Assembly: GCA_035949375.1 (NCBI GenBank)
Contig: DASZIG010000120.1
Span: 1-64,000, forward strand
Direction: 5' to 3'
Source of the DNA: Gp13-AA77 sp035949375
GTDB lineage: Bacteria; Acidobacteriota; Terriglobia; UBA7540
Length of the DNA stretch: 64,000 bases
Below are positions 1-8,445 of the stretch, one piece after another. The notes under the pieces are model-generated. The model did not search any database. It was given only the letters and a program-made list of their open reading frames with translations, and was not told the origin of the DNA. Within the stretch, counting starts at the first letter, position 1; each line of letters begins with the position of its first letter. A program made the position numbers and the translations under genes.

Positions 1-22
1 GTGCGACCTTGCAGATCGTTAC

Positions 23-790
23 TTATCGGCTCGCCAGCACTTCCGCAAGGTGCATCGTCTTCAAAGGGACGCCCTGCCGATGAATCAAGCCGGCCAGGTG
101 CATCAGGCAGCCGGAATCATTGGCCACGAGGTATTCGGCGCCGGCCTCGAGCGCCGCCTTGATTTTGTCGTCGCCCATGGCAACCGAAACCTCGGGGAAC
201 TTCACGGAGAAGGTCCCGCCAAATCCGCAGCAAAGCCGATTGTCACCTAGTTCCACGAGTTCGGCGCCGCGCACCGCGCGCAGCAGGCGGCGCGGCTCCT
301 CAGACACGCCGAGTTCCCGCAGCAGATGGCAGGAGTCATGGTAGGCCACGCGATGCGCGAATCGAGCCCCCACGTCGTCCACTTTGAGCACCTTGACGAG
401 AAACTCGGAGAACTCGAAAACTCGGGCGGCCATGGCCCGCGCCTGCGCGCTCCGCAGCGGGTCATGCTCGAACAGTTCCGGATAGAAGACCCGCATCATG
501 GAGGTACAGGAACCCGACGGGCTGACGATGTAGTCCGGATGGTCCACGCCGGAGGCGCCCGGCGCTCGCTCGGCGGTGAACAACTCGGCGGTGAACAAGT
601 CGAGCGTGCGGGCCGCCACCTCGCGCGCCTCTGCGCGGAATCCAGTGTTGAAGGCCGGCTGGCCGCAGCAGGTCTGCGCCTGGTTAAATGACACCTCGAT
701 GCCGAGCCGCCGCAGGACTTTGACGGCCGCCTCCCCGACCCCGGGATAGAACTGGTCGGCCAGGCACGTAATGAACAGTGCGACGCGCAT
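23..790 (-). CDS. lutA: LutA/YkgE-family (Fe-S)-binding protein
   Basis: This 255-aa protein carries two cysteine-rich CCG domains. The first has C9, CCG at 41-43 and the PSGSC segment near residue 95. The second has the HDSCH segment and a CCGFGG motif. This is the architecture of LutA/YkgE, a cytosolic subunit of the LutABC L-lactate oxidation system that binds Fe-S clusters. LutB and LutC partners are not in the window. On this strand they would lie left of position 23, outside it. Length matches the family. A 15-bp tandem duplication gives a repeated LFTAE near residues 65-74. The assignment to lactate use rather than another CCG-protein role is inferred. Confidence 0.8.
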   Translation of the reverse strand: MRVALFITCLADQFYPGVGEAAVKVLRRLGIEVSFNQAQTCCGQPAFNTGFRAEAREVAARTLDLFTAELFTAERAPGASGVDHPDYIVSPSGSCTSMMRVFYPELFEHDPLRSAQARAMAARVFEFSEFLVKVLKVDDVGARFAHRVAYHDSCHLLRELGVSEEPRRLLRAVRGAELVELGDNRLCCGFGGTFSVKFPEVSVAMGDDKIKAALEAGAEYLVANDSGCLMHLAGLIHRQGVPLKTMHLAEVLASR

Positions 791-838
791 CGCTTGTCAG
801 GATAACCCGTCTGCTAGAATAACCGCTGAGGTTTCCGG

Positions 839-1648
839 ATGGCACTGCTTTCGCGGATCCGATCCATCTTCCGTCTCTTCGTGCTCTTTACGGTGCTGGC
901 GGCGGTGGCGCTGCTGAGCGCGATCACCACCATTCGCGTCACCATCCACAGCGGGGAAGAGAAAGCGCCCAACCTGGTAGGATTGGCCCTCGAGGACGCC
1001 GAACACCGGGCGGGCGGCATGGGACTCGGCATCAAAGTGGAGGACCACCTCTTCAGCAGCAAGTATGCGGAGAATCACATCGTCTCCCAGGCGCCGCCGC
1101 CCGGAGACAGCACCAAGTCCGGCCAGGACATCCACGTATTGGTGAGTCTCGGGACACCGCGAGTCACCGTGCCGGATCTCGTCGGGCAAAGCGTCCGGGC
1201 CGCGCAGGTGACCGCCGTGCAGCAGGGTCTGACGCTCGGCGACGTTGTGACCGTGCACTGGAGCGGCGTGGGGGCCGATGGAGTCGTGGCGCAAGAGCCG
1301 CCACCCACCTCGCAGCCGGCGCGCAGTCCGGCGGTGAATCTGCTGATTTCGCTCGGCGAGCCCACGCCCGCGTTTGTATGTCCCGACTTTGTCGGCATGA
1401 CGCTCGCTCGGGCAAGGAATCAGATTACGGCGGCGGGATTCACGATGGGCGACGTGCAAACACCGGCGCCTGCAACGCCCGCACCCGCGCCGGGATCGCC
1501 CACGCCGGGATCGTCCGGGCCGGGGTTGCCGACGCCGCCTGCGCCCGCCGCTTCCGCAAACCCGTCCGGGACCATCGTGAGCCAGACACCCGCCCCAGGC
1601 TCCAAGATTTCGGCGGGAACCGCCTTCAATTTTACGGTCAGTCCCTGA
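839..1648 (+). CDS. Membrane-anchored PASTA-domain protein
   Basis: This 269-aa protein has a short cytoplasmic N-terminus, one membrane segment at about residues 12-30, and three PASTA domains (about 43-104, 106-176 and 181-269). PASTA domains usually bind peptidoglycan or muropeptides on penicillin-binding proteins and Ser/Thr kinases. Here no kinase or transpeptidase domain is attached. The third PASTA domain is split by a Pro/Ala/Ser-rich insertion at about residues 208-243, before the final strand begins GTIVSQTPAPG. The gene is divergent from the LutA gene with a 48-bp gap. Probably an envelope protein facing the periplasm; function unknown. Confidence 0.8.
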   Translation: MALLSRIRSIFRLFVLFTVLAAVALLSAITTIRVTIHSGEEKAPNLVGLALEDAEHRAGGMGLGIKVEDHLFSSKYAENHIVSQAPPPGDSTKSGQDIHVLVSLGTPRVTVPDLVGQSVRAAQVTAVQQGLTLGDVVTVHWSGVGADGVVAQEPPPTSQPARSPAVNLLISLGEPTPAFVCPDFVGMTLARARNQITAAGFTMGDVQTPAPATPAPAPGSPTPGSSGPGLPTPPAPAASANPSGTIVSQTPAPGSKISAGTAFNFTVSP

Positions 1649-2037
1649 GCCCCTGACAGCATGGAAACACCATGTCTCGACGGCACGAACGGCGCCAACC
1701 CCACCGGGGCGCGGGTGGCGGAGCGTACGGTGACGGCATGGTATTCAAAGTTACGCCGGCGGGACGCTCTCGAGCATCGTGCCGTTCGAGATGCCGCCAC
1801 GGCTTGTGAATTCCTGGCAGGCGCGTAGGGGGCCGGTTTGAAACCTGCCCTTACAGGCCAGCTTGCTGGCCTAGACAGGGTTGAAATTGCGGGTAGAGCC
1901 GCGAGCAAGGGTTGGCTATTGGTGGGGGCCGCGCTCGGCGCGGCCTTCACGCCGGTTTCCAGGGCGTTTATCACGACCGGGGTACCGGGGGGCGTTCAGC
2001 CAATGCTGTCGCCATCGGCATGAGACCGACAGTTCCA
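1649..2037. other. Intergenic stretch without a recognised gene
   Basis: About 390 bp between the PASTA gene and the 3' end of the ABC permease gene, which point towards each other. It contains a perfect short hairpin (aggccagcttgctggcct, about 1857-1874) preceded by a GGTTTGAAACCTGCC-like palindromic segment. No T-tract follows, so I do not call a terminator. Short open frames here have no recognisable protein features. Confidence 0.4.
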
Positions 2038-3306
2038 CTACGTGTACTTGACCCACTTCACGAGCTCGACGAGCGAGGGGCGCTTTCCGTACATCAGAAT
2101 GCCCACTCGATAGATGCGGGACGCTAGAAGCACCATCCCGGCCGTGGTCATTCCGAGGATCCCAAGACACAGGGCGATCTGCCATACGGGCGGTGTTTGC
2201 AGCGCGATGCGCAGCAGCATCAGGATGGGCGCGAAGAACGGGATCATCGAGAGCCCGACCGAGAGCGAGGAATTAGGGTCGCGCAGGATGACGTTGAAGC
2301 ACACCACGGCAGCCACAATGAGCATGGTGATGGGAGTTTGCACCTGCTGCGCCTCCTGGTCGTTCGAGACCATGGCGCCCACGGCGGCGTAAAGAGAAGC
2401 GTAGAGCAGGTATCCGGCCAGGAAGAAAACCAGCATAAAAACGATCATGACCCAGGAGAGATGGAGCGAAGGAAGGGCGCCGGCGTGGGTCATAGAGGCC
2501 GCGGCGGCGCCGTAGGCCGAGACCAGAGCAGCGACGGTGCCCCAGATCGCGTACTGGGTCAGCCCGACCGCCGCCACGCCGATGATCTTGCCCGAAAGCA
2601 AGTAGAACGGACGGGTGGACGCCACTAGAATCTCGATGACGCGAGTGGTTTTTTCCTCCATGACGGCCCGCATGGTGGCAACGCCATAAATGATCAGGGT
2701 GGTATAGAGCATCATGCCCACGACGACGGCGACAATGAGGGTCTGGCCCTTTTCCTCGGTTTCGCCGTGGGCGCCGACTTTGATCGTCTTCAGGTCGACG
2801 CCTTCCACCACCTGGGCGACATCCCGAACGTCGATACCCCGGGCATGAAGCCGTTCGGCGATCACGGCATTGGTTACGGCCTGCGTGATCTCGCTACTCA
2901 TGCTCATCTCGCCGGGGTTGCGAGTGTGGTACTCCGCCGCAGCCTTGCCGTTGACGAGTTCCGCGGGCAAAACGAGGAAGGCGTCCAGATCGCCGCGCAT
3001 CACCTGGCTGCGCAAAGCATCCTGATCAGCGGCGGGCGGACGTTCCAGAACCCGCACCACCTGGAATTCCGGTTCACCGGTTGAGAGCTTCCCGTCCAGG
3101 CCTTTAGCGACTGTGTCTCCCAGGCCTCCGGCGTCGTCGAGCACCACAATCTTGAGAGTGTGGCCGGCCTGGCGGCTGGCGGTGTAGATCTGCAGGACAA
3201 AAATGCCGACGATGAGCACCGGTACGATGACCGTGCTGACAATGAATCCTCTCGTCCGCACGCGCGCGAGGTACTCGCGTTTGATCACGAGCCAGAGCTT
3301 ATGCAT
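2038..3306 (-). CDS. ABC-2 type exporter permease (NatB-like)
   Basis: A 422-aa integral membrane protein. One membrane segment lies at about residues 20-40, followed by a large extracytoplasmic loop (about 40-190) and then five or six membrane segments in the C-terminal half. This is the ABC-2 family layout seen in NatB-like Na+ or drug exporters. Its start overlaps the 3' end of the upstream ATPase gene by 8 bp, so the two are translationally coupled and form one transporter. Substrate cannot be told from sequence. Confidence 0.85.
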   Translation of the reverse strand: MHKLWLVIKREYLARVRTRGFIVSTVIVPVLIVGIFVLQIYTASRQAGHTLKIVVLDDAGGLGDTVAKGLDGKLSTGEPEFQVVRVLERPPAADQDALRSQVMRGDLDAFLVLPAELVNGKAAAEYHTRNPGEMSMSSEITQAVTNAVIAERLHARGIDVRDVAQVVEGVDLKTIKVGAHGETEEKGQTLIVAVVVGMMLYTTLIIYGVATMRAVMEEKTTRVIEILVASTRPFYLLSGKIIGVAAVGLTQYAIWGTVAALVSAYGAAAASMTHAGALPSLHLSWVMIVFMLVFFLAGYLLYASLYAAVGAMVSNDQEAQQVQTPITMLIVAAVVCFNVILRDPNSSLSVGLSMIPFFAPILMLLRIALQTPPVWQIALCLGILGMTTAGMVLLASRIYRVGILMYGKRPSLVELVKWVKYT

Positions 3307-4216
3307 GGGCCACTCCCGAGACCTTCTCGATGAAGATGTCGTTCAGCGGCGGCTCCATCAATTCGAAATGGTTGATGCGCACGCCGCGCGCCACCGCCGC
3401 CTTGAGAAGCTCCTGTGAGTCGGCGTTCGGATGGAGCCTGACTTCGGTCACGGCGCCGAAATGGTTCACGGCGGCCACGAGCTCCGGTTGGTCGAGAAAG
3501 CCGCCGTCGCCCTCGTACTCGATCTGAACCGTGTTCTTGCCGTAAGAGCGCTTGATAGCGGCCAGCTCGCCGGCCAGCACGCTCTCGCCTTTGTTGATCA
3601 GGCAAATAGAGTCGCACATCATTTCCACCTGCTCCATGCGGTGCGTGGAGAGGATGATGGTGGCGCCCTGCCGGCGCAAATCGAGCATGATGTCTTTCAC
3701 CGCCCCGGCATTGACGGGGTCGAGTCCGGTAAAGGGTTCATCAAGGATCAGGACGGGCGGGCGATGAATGACAGCGGCGATGAACTGCACCTTCTGCTGC
3801 ATGCCTTTCGAAAGGTCGATCACCTTGTTGCCCACCCAGGACGTAAGTTCGAGGCGCTCCAGCCACTCGTCCACCCTCCGGCCGGCCTCGCGCTCCGGAA
3901 GACCCTTCAGTCCGGCCAGAAACAGAAGCACTTCCCGAACCTTCATGCGGGTGTACAGACCGCGCTCTTCCGGGAGATAACCGATCCGGTCCTGGGTGGA
4001 CTCGGTCAGTGGCTGGCCCAGCATCTGGATGGAGCCTTCGTCAGGCACCATGATGCGCAGGATCATGCGCAAGGTCGTGGTCTTACCGGCGCCGTTCGGT
4101 CCGAGGAGCCCGAAAATCGAACCCTCGTTGATCCGCAGACTGAGATTATTGACGGCAACGATCGAGTCGAAACGCTTGGTGACGTTCGTGACGGTAACGG
4201 CGGCGCTCTTCTCCAT
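3299..4216 (-). CDS. ABC exporter ATP-binding protein
   Basis: A 305-aa ABC ATPase of the DrrA/NatA/CcmA type. It has Walker A (GPNGAGKTTT), the signature LSKGMQQK and Walker B (ILDEPFTGLD), plus a roughly 80-residue C-terminal extension typical of ABC-2 exporters. The open frame runs upstream to 4360, but the ATG at 4216 is preceded by an AGGGTGAG Shine-Dalgarno sequence, and the domain begins right after it. It powers the permease encoded just downstream. Confidence 0.9.
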   Translation of the reverse strand: MEKSAAVTVTNVTKRFDSIVAVNNLSLRINEGSIFGLLGPNGAGKTTTLRMILRIMVPDEGSIQMLGQPLTESTQDRIGYLPEERGLYTRMKVREVLLFLAGLKGLPEREAGRRVDEWLERLELTSWVGNKVIDLSKGMQQKVQFIAAVIHRPPVLILDEPFTGLDPVNAGAVKDIMLDLRRQGATIILSTHRMEQVEMMCDSICLINKGESVLAGELAAIKRSYGKNTVQIEYEGDGGFLDQPELVAAVNHFGAVTEVRLHPNADSQELLKAAVARGVRINHFELMEPPLNDIFIEKVSGVAHA

Positions 4217-4724
4217 GCTCACCCTAAGTTGAGCCGGCGCTCCGTCATCGGGCGCAACGGCTTTCCGGAATCGCGACGAGGTGTGACCCTTCTCTTCGCC
4301 CTGTGCGGCTTGTGAACCGGGTCCGCCGGCAAGAAGCGATGTCAATTCTATAGCATCCAATAGCAGGCAGCAAAGGCGGAGGCGCGGCGGTCGGAAAGCG
4401 CCTTCCCGTGCCGGCCCGGACTATCCTTCATTCCGGCAGCTGACACTAAAGTTCTACGATCCAGCCAGGATCAAAATGACACCAGCCACGATCGAAATAA
4501 CAGAGGTTCGCGGCTGCGCCCGGCGAACGCGCCGGAGGGCCCGGAGAGATGGACCAGCCGGGCCGTAGACGTCCGCCTGTTGGGGCCTGTAATGGATCTG
4601 CGGGCCTCCGGTGCCGGTGCCGCCGTATCTTGCAGCTTAAGGATCTGTGCGCAGCCGCCTGGACCGGGGTAAGATAACGGCTCGCGATTTTCGAAGAGAA
4701 GCTGCACCGGGGAAAGGATTCGCC
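4217..4724. promoter_or_regulatory. Divergent intergenic region (ABC exporter / trxB)
   Basis: About 500 bp lie between the divergent ABC exporter and thioredoxin reductase genes, so both promoters should be here. I see no confident -35/-10 pair. A near-repeat occurs around 4460-4490 (ccagccaggatc and ccagccacgatc). No RNA gene or small protein was recognised. Confidence 0.35.
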
Positions 4725-5645
4725 ATGCGCGATGTTGTCATTATCGGCTCCGGCTGTGCCGGGCTTACCGCCGCGATTTACGCGGCCCGTGCCAACCTGA
4801 AACCACTCGTCATTCGCGGGGTCGAGGCGGGCGGGCAGTTGACGCTGACCACCCTGGTCGAAAATTTCCCGGGCTTTCCCGATGGCGTCCAGGGACCGGA
4901 CTTGGTCGAACTCATGCAGAAGCAGGCGACGGTGTTTGGCGCTGAATTCAAGGAGGGCAACGTCACGCGCGCCGACCTTTCGCGCCAGCCCTTCACGCTG
5001 GAGGTGTCATCCGAGACCATCGAGACCCGAACGCTCATCATCGCCTCCGGCGCCTCGGCGAAGCTGCTCGGGCTCGGGTCGGAGCGCAAGCTACTCGGCC
5101 ACGGCGTCTCCACCTGCGCCACCTGCGACGGCTACTTCTTCCGCGGCAAGGACGTGGCAGTGGTCGGCGGGGGCGACACAGCGGCCGAAGACGCCCTGTT
5201 CCTCACCCGATACGCGAACGAAGTCAACATTGTGCACCGTCGCGACCAGCTTCGCGCCTCGAAGATCATGCAGGACAGGCTTTTTCGCAATCCCAAGATC
5301 CGCTTCACCTGGGATTCTGCCGTGACCGACATTCTCGATCCGGCCGCGAGCGAGGTGACGGGCGTCCAGTTGAAGAACGTCAAGACAGGGGAGGAGAGTG
5401 TCAAACCTCTCGCCGGAGTCTTCATCGGAATCGGACATTCCCCCAACACCGACGTCTTTCGAGGCCAGATCGACCTGAATGAGAGCGGCTACATCATCAC
5501 CCATGACGGCTCCAAGACGAATATTCCGGGCGTTTTCGCAGCAGGCGACGTGCAGGATCATATCTACCGGCAGGCCGTAACGGCTGCGGGTTCGGGCTGC
5601 ATGGCGGCCATGGACGCCGAACGCTACCTGGAGGCCAAGGGCTGA
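4725..5645 (+). CDS. trxB: Thioredoxin reductase
   Basis: A 306-aa FAD/NADPH flavoprotein that reduces thioredoxin. The N-terminal FAD motif is GSGCAGLTAAIYAAR. The redox-active CATC lies at about residues 131-134, followed by the NADPH-binding GGGDTAAEDALFL. A C-terminal FAD segment with AAGDVQD follows. The frame is open back to 4647, but the ATG at 4725 has a GGGGAAAGG ribosome-binding site and starts at the usual point. The gene following on the same strand is proline dehydrogenase. Confidence 0.93.
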   Translation: MRDVVIIGSGCAGLTAAIYAARANLKPLVIRGVEAGGQLTLTTLVENFPGFPDGVQGPDLVELMQKQATVFGAEFKEGNVTRADLSRQPFTLEVSSETIETRTLIIASGASAKLLGLGSERKLLGHGVSTCATCDGYFFRGKDVAVVGGGDTAAEDALFLTRYANEVNIVHRRDQLRASKIMQDRLFRNPKIRFTWDSAVTDILDPAASEVTGVQLKNVKTGEESVKPLAGVFIGIGHSPNTDVFRGQIDLNESGYIITHDGSKTNIPGVFAAGDVQDHIYRQAVTAAGSGCMAAMDAERYLEAKG

Positions 5646-5684
5646 AGATCGGTGTAGGTCCGGCGCCCCCTTCTCGCACTCGAC

Positions 5685-6596
5685 ATGCTACGCGCATTCC
5701 TGCTCTATCTTTCCGAGCGCAGCACTCCACGGCGCCTCCTCACGGGCCTGCCGGCGGCGCGCAAGCTGCCTCAGCGCTTTATCGCCGGTGAAGCTTTGGA
5801 GGACGCGCTCGCGACCATCCGGCGCTTGAACGCCGACGGCTTCGACGTCACGCTCGACCACTTGGGGGAGAGCGTGACCAGGCCGGCCGAGGCCGAGGCC
5901 ACTTGCCGCGGCTACCTGGATGTTATGGAGCGGCTTCAGAGAGAGGGACTGCGCGCCAACATCTCCGTCAAGCTGACGGCGCTCGGGCTTGCGCTCGACG
6001 AGGGCCTGGCACGGCAACAGGTCGGGGCCCTGGTGGAGCGGGCCGGCCAACTGCAGACCTTTGTGCGCATCGACATGGAAGGCTCGGCGTTCACCGAAAG
6101 CACTCTGCGCGTGTTCCGGCTGGTCGACGCCCCGCGCGACCGGCTCGGGATCGTCATTCAGTCGTACCTTTATCGAAGCGAGCAGGATGTCGATGACTTG
6201 CTCGCTCGCGGGGCGCGGATCCGGCTGGTCAAAGGCGCTTACAAGGAGCCCCCGGAGATCGCCTTTCCCAAGAAGGCGGACGTGGACGCCAATTTCGTGA
6301 AGCTCACCGAGAAGATGCTGGCAAGCGGCATATATCACGCCATCGGCACGCACGACGCCGCCATGGTCGACGCCACCCTGGACTTCGCGCGGCGCCGCAA
6401 CATCGGCCCGGACAAGTTCGAGTTTCAGATGCTCTACGGGGTCCGACGGCGCCTGCAGCGCGAGCTGCTTCAGAAAGGCTATCGCGTCCGTATCTACGTT
6501 CCGTACGGCGAACAGTGGTATCCATACTTCATGCGGCGCCTGGCGGAACGGCCTGCGAATGTGCTGTTCTTGCTGAGAAACCTGGTGCGGGGCTAG
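5685..6596 (+). CDS. Proline dehydrogenase (monofunctional)
   Basis: A 303-aa FAD-dependent proline dehydrogenase that oxidises proline to pyrroline-5-carboxylate. It matches the short stand-alone PRODH family, with no fused P5C dehydrogenase domain. Landmarks include the barrel strand SVKLTALGLALDE, the RLVKGAYKEP segment, and the C-terminal RIYVPYGEQWYPYFMRRL that holds the proline-binding arginines. It starts 39 bp after trxB on the same strand. No P5C dehydrogenase gene is in the window. Confidence 0.9.
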   Translation: MLRAFLLYLSERSTPRRLLTGLPAARKLPQRFIAGEALEDALATIRRLNADGFDVTLDHLGESVTRPAEAEATCRGYLDVMERLQREGLRANISVKLTALGLALDEGLARQQVGALVERAGQLQTFVRIDMEGSAFTESTLRVFRLVDAPRDRLGIVIQSYLYRSEQDVDDLLARGARIRLVKGAYKEPPEIAFPKKADVDANFVKLTEKMLASGIYHAIGTHDAAMVDATLDFARRRNIGPDKFEFQMLYGVRRRLQRELLQKGYRVRIYVPYGEQWYPYFMRRLAERPANVLFLLRNLVRG

Positions 6597-6654
6597 AGAG
6601 CAAGTCGCCTTGGGCGGTCCGGTCTGGGCACCGCGTCATGAGAGAGAGCTAATT

Positions 6655-6858
6655 GTGGCCACCGCTAAGAGCCTGCTTCGCTTTCTTCACAAGCACGGCT
6701 ACCGGGAACAGCGGCAGACCGGTTCACACATCATTCTGAAGCACGCGTCGCGTCCGATGTTGGTTGTGCCCTTCCATCGGGGCGATTTGCCGCGCGGGCT
6801 ATTCCTCCGAATCCTGAAGGACGCAGGATTCTCGGAGCATGACTTTCTTGAGGGCTGA
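6655..6858 (+). CDS. hicA: HicA-family mRNA interferase toxin
   Basis: A 67-aa HicA-type double-stranded-RNA-binding-fold protein. The invariant histidine lies in the GSHIILKH motif, preceded by LHKHGYREQRQ. The C-terminal segment ILKDAGFSEHDFLEG is typical of the family. HicA toxins cleave mRNA and are neutralised by HicB. The GTG start at 6655 is preceded by the purine-rich AGAGAGAG, while the frame is open to a TTG at 6610. Its HicB-like partner lies 15 bp beyond the stop but on the opposite strand. Confidence 0.82.
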   Translation: MATAKSLLRFLHKHGYREQRQTGSHIILKHASRPMLVVPFHRGDLPRGLFLRILKDAGFSEHDFLEG

Positions 6859-6873
6859 CAGGTTTTCTTCTTG

Positions 6874-7098
6874 TTAAACCGCCAGCGACACCGTTTCTGT
6901 GTACACGGTACGTGGCGTCGGCACCGGCCGCTTGTGAGCACGACATTCCCGGATGTAAATGCGCATTGCTTCGAGAATGCCTGCCTTGGCTTCGTCGATG
7001 GTCTTGCCGAGGCCGTAAACGCCGGGAAAGTCCTCGCTGTAGGCGTAATACTTGCGGCCCTCGCGCTCGACGGTTATGGGGTAGGTGTAAACGTCCAT
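6874..7098 (-). CDS. hicB: HicB-like antitoxin
   Basis: A 74-aa protein with the HicB-like N-terminal fold: YPITVEREGRKYYAYSEDFPG followed by a helix that starts TIDEAKAGILEAM. No C-terminal DNA-binding domain (HTH or RHH) is visible, so this is a short HicB. It converges with the hicA gene, with a 15-bp gap between the stops. Canonical hicAB genes are in one operon on one strand. The convergent layout means independent promoters for the two proteins. Confidence 0.78.
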   Translation of the reverse strand: MDVYTYPITVEREGRKYYAYSEDFPGVYGLGKTIDEAKAGILEAMRIYIRECRAHKRPVPTPRTVYTETVSLAV

Positions 7099-7149
7099 AC
7101 GCTTATTGTACTACATCGCCGCTGCATTTTTCCGCAACCGCGAGAATCA

Positions 7150-7839
7150 CTAGTCCATCCTGGAAAACGACCGGTCGATCGTAAACGACATGGTAGCGCA
7201 GGCTTCCTCGACATAGTGCGAGAGAGCGTCACGATAGAAGGCCATACTGCGGGCGCGCACGGACTCTTCCGGCTCGTGCGGATTCACCAGGTGGTTGGTC
7301 TCATGCAGGAAGACGCTCAACAGGCGGAGGCGCGACTGCCGGTCGTGAAATTCGTCCAAGCGGCTGCCCTCGAAGAACCGGGCGTCGAGTGCGGTTTCTT
7401 CCAGGGGCAGAGCGGGCCACGCCTCGACGCGCTGCCACGCGATGTCGATTTCGCCCACCGTGCCGCCGCCGAACGCTTCGTGAGGAACGGCAAAGGCCTC
7501 TTCGCGCACGACGGGATGACGATGGCCCAGGCATCCGCAGCGATTCCGCCGCCGGAGATCGAGAACGATCACGTCCGGCGATCCCGCGAGCACCGCGTCG
7601 TAGACCTCATGGCAGGACGGCGGCGCGCCCGGCCAATCCTGCGCGAGCGCAAGCGCCACGCGCCGCGCGGGCGAAGCGTCCCGCCGCTGGTGCGCGATCA
7701 CCACTGCGAGCGGCCCGGCGCCCGGCGCGCGCTCAAGCTCCGCTACCAGGTAGCGGCGTCCGCGCAGCCATTCGAGCGTCCGCGTAAGCCGCGATCGGCC
7801 GGCAAGATAATCGTTCAGACGCGTTCCGAGCGTGCTCAT
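7150..7839 (-). CDS. Uncharacterised protein with HExxH motif
   Basis: I do not recognise this 229-aa soluble protein. It has a zincin-like HETNH at residues 179-183 in a predicted helix (SVFLHETNHLVNP). A CGC at 101-103 followed by two histidines could bind metal, and a C-terminal helix has EEA at about 211-213. HExxH with a downstream glutamate fits a zinc-dependent peptidase, but the rest of the sequence gives no family. It has no signal peptide. A metal-dependent hydrolase role is only a suggestion. Confidence 0.55.
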   Translation of the reverse strand: MSTLGTRLNDYLAGRSRLTRTLEWLRGRRYLVAELERAPGAGPLAVVIAHQRRDASPARRVALALAQDWPGAPPSCHEVYDAVLAGSPDVIVLDLRRRNRCGCLGHRHPVVREEAFAVPHEAFGGGTVGEIDIAWQRVEAWPALPLEETALDARFFEGSRLDEFHDRQSRLRLLSVFLHETNHLVNPHEPEESVRARSMAFYRDALSHYVEEACATMSFTIDRSFSRMD

Positions 7840-7931
7840 GCCGCCATTCTAGCTCCGCTTGCGGCCCTGGCGCCAAGCCCAATTGCGTTTGTCACGTAGC
7901 GTGCGCCGCAGCTATAATCAGGCTTGGACAA

Positions 7932-7993
7932 TCCGGGGCGATGGAGTTCGCCTGACCCAAACCTCCTGCTGACTGCCGGATGATGACTCCTGA
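7932..7993 (+). ncRNA. Fluoride riboswitch (crcB motif)
   Basis: The sequence matches the crcB RNA consensus. The closing stem is ccgg (7933-7936) with ccgg (7976-7979). The core hairpin GGCGATGGAGTTCGCC follows, then a CCAAACC junction, then the conserved 3' GATGATGACTCCTG. Fluoride riboswitches sense F- and turn on fluoride exporters. The downstream gene is a CrcB fluoride channel, which confirms the call. The 3' end overlaps the 5' arm of the terminator hairpin, giving a transcription-termination switch. Confidence 0.93.
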
Positions 7994-8020
7994 CCGCTCG
8001 ATGGCGCTCAGGAGTTTTTT
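7987..8020 (+). terminator. Riboswitch-controlled intrinsic terminator
   Basis: A perfect 7-bp stem, CTCCTGA (7987-7993) with TCAGGAG (8008-8014), is followed by six T residues (8015-8020). The left arm is part of the conserved 3' end of the fluoride aptamer. Ligand-bound aptamer and terminator are therefore mutually exclusive. This is the known expression-platform logic of many crcB RNAs. Confidence 0.88.
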
Positions 8021-8060
8021 GTTTCTGCACGCCCTCTGCGGTAGAAAGAGAAGGAATCGC

Positions 8061-8435
8061 TTGCGCGTAGCCTTCATGCTGATCTTGTTCGGTTCGCTCG
8101 GAACGCTGGCGCGATACGGCTTGCAGGGCGTGGTACAGGATCGCACCGGATCGCAATTCCCCACTGGAACCCTGGCCGTGAACCTTGTGGGCTGTTTTCT
8201 GCTGGGCGGAATCGGGCAGTACTCGCTGGCCCACATCTCCGTCCCACCCGACTGGCGGGTCGGCCTGACCGTCGGTTTCTTCGGGGCCTTCACCACATTT
8301 TCCACGTTCAGTTGGGAGACGGTGCACCTGCTCGACGACGGCGACTGGGTGCGCGCTCTGCTTTACGCGGGGTTGAGCTTTCTCGGCGGCCTCTTCCTGC
8401 TGAAGCTCGGCATGCGCCTGGCCAGTCGGTTCTGA
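8061..8435 (+). CDS. crcB: CrcB/Fluc fluoride channel
   Basis: A 124-aa protein with four membrane segments that exports fluoride as a dual-topology dimer. Family motifs include GSLGTLARYG near the N-terminus, GTLAVNLVGCFLLG and GFFGAFTTFSTFSWE. The open frame begins at 7980 inside the riboswitch, but that N-terminus is not channel-like. The TTG at 8061 has an AAGGA ribosome-binding site five bases upstream and gives the usual length. The ATG at 8076 is a second choice. It is controlled by the fluoride riboswitch upstream and is followed 10 bp later by a DUF190 gene. Confidence 0.92.
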   Translation: MRVAFMLILFGSLGTLARYGLQGVVQDRTGSQFPTGTLAVNLVGCFLLGGIGQYSLAHISVPPDWRVGLTVGFFGAFTTFSTFSWETVHLLDDGDWVRALLYAGLSFLGGLFLLKLGMRLASRF

Positions 8436-8445
8436 CGGAGGTTCT

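Noticed and set aside
1857..1874. Hairpin aggccagcttgctggcct as an intrinsic terminator
   Set aside because: No T-tract follows it, and it lies more than 200 bp after the stop codon.
7980..8060. Upstream start for CrcB at 7980
   Set aside because: It lies within the riboswitch and terminator; the encoded residues are not conserved in CrcB, and TTG 8061 has a good ribosome-binding site.
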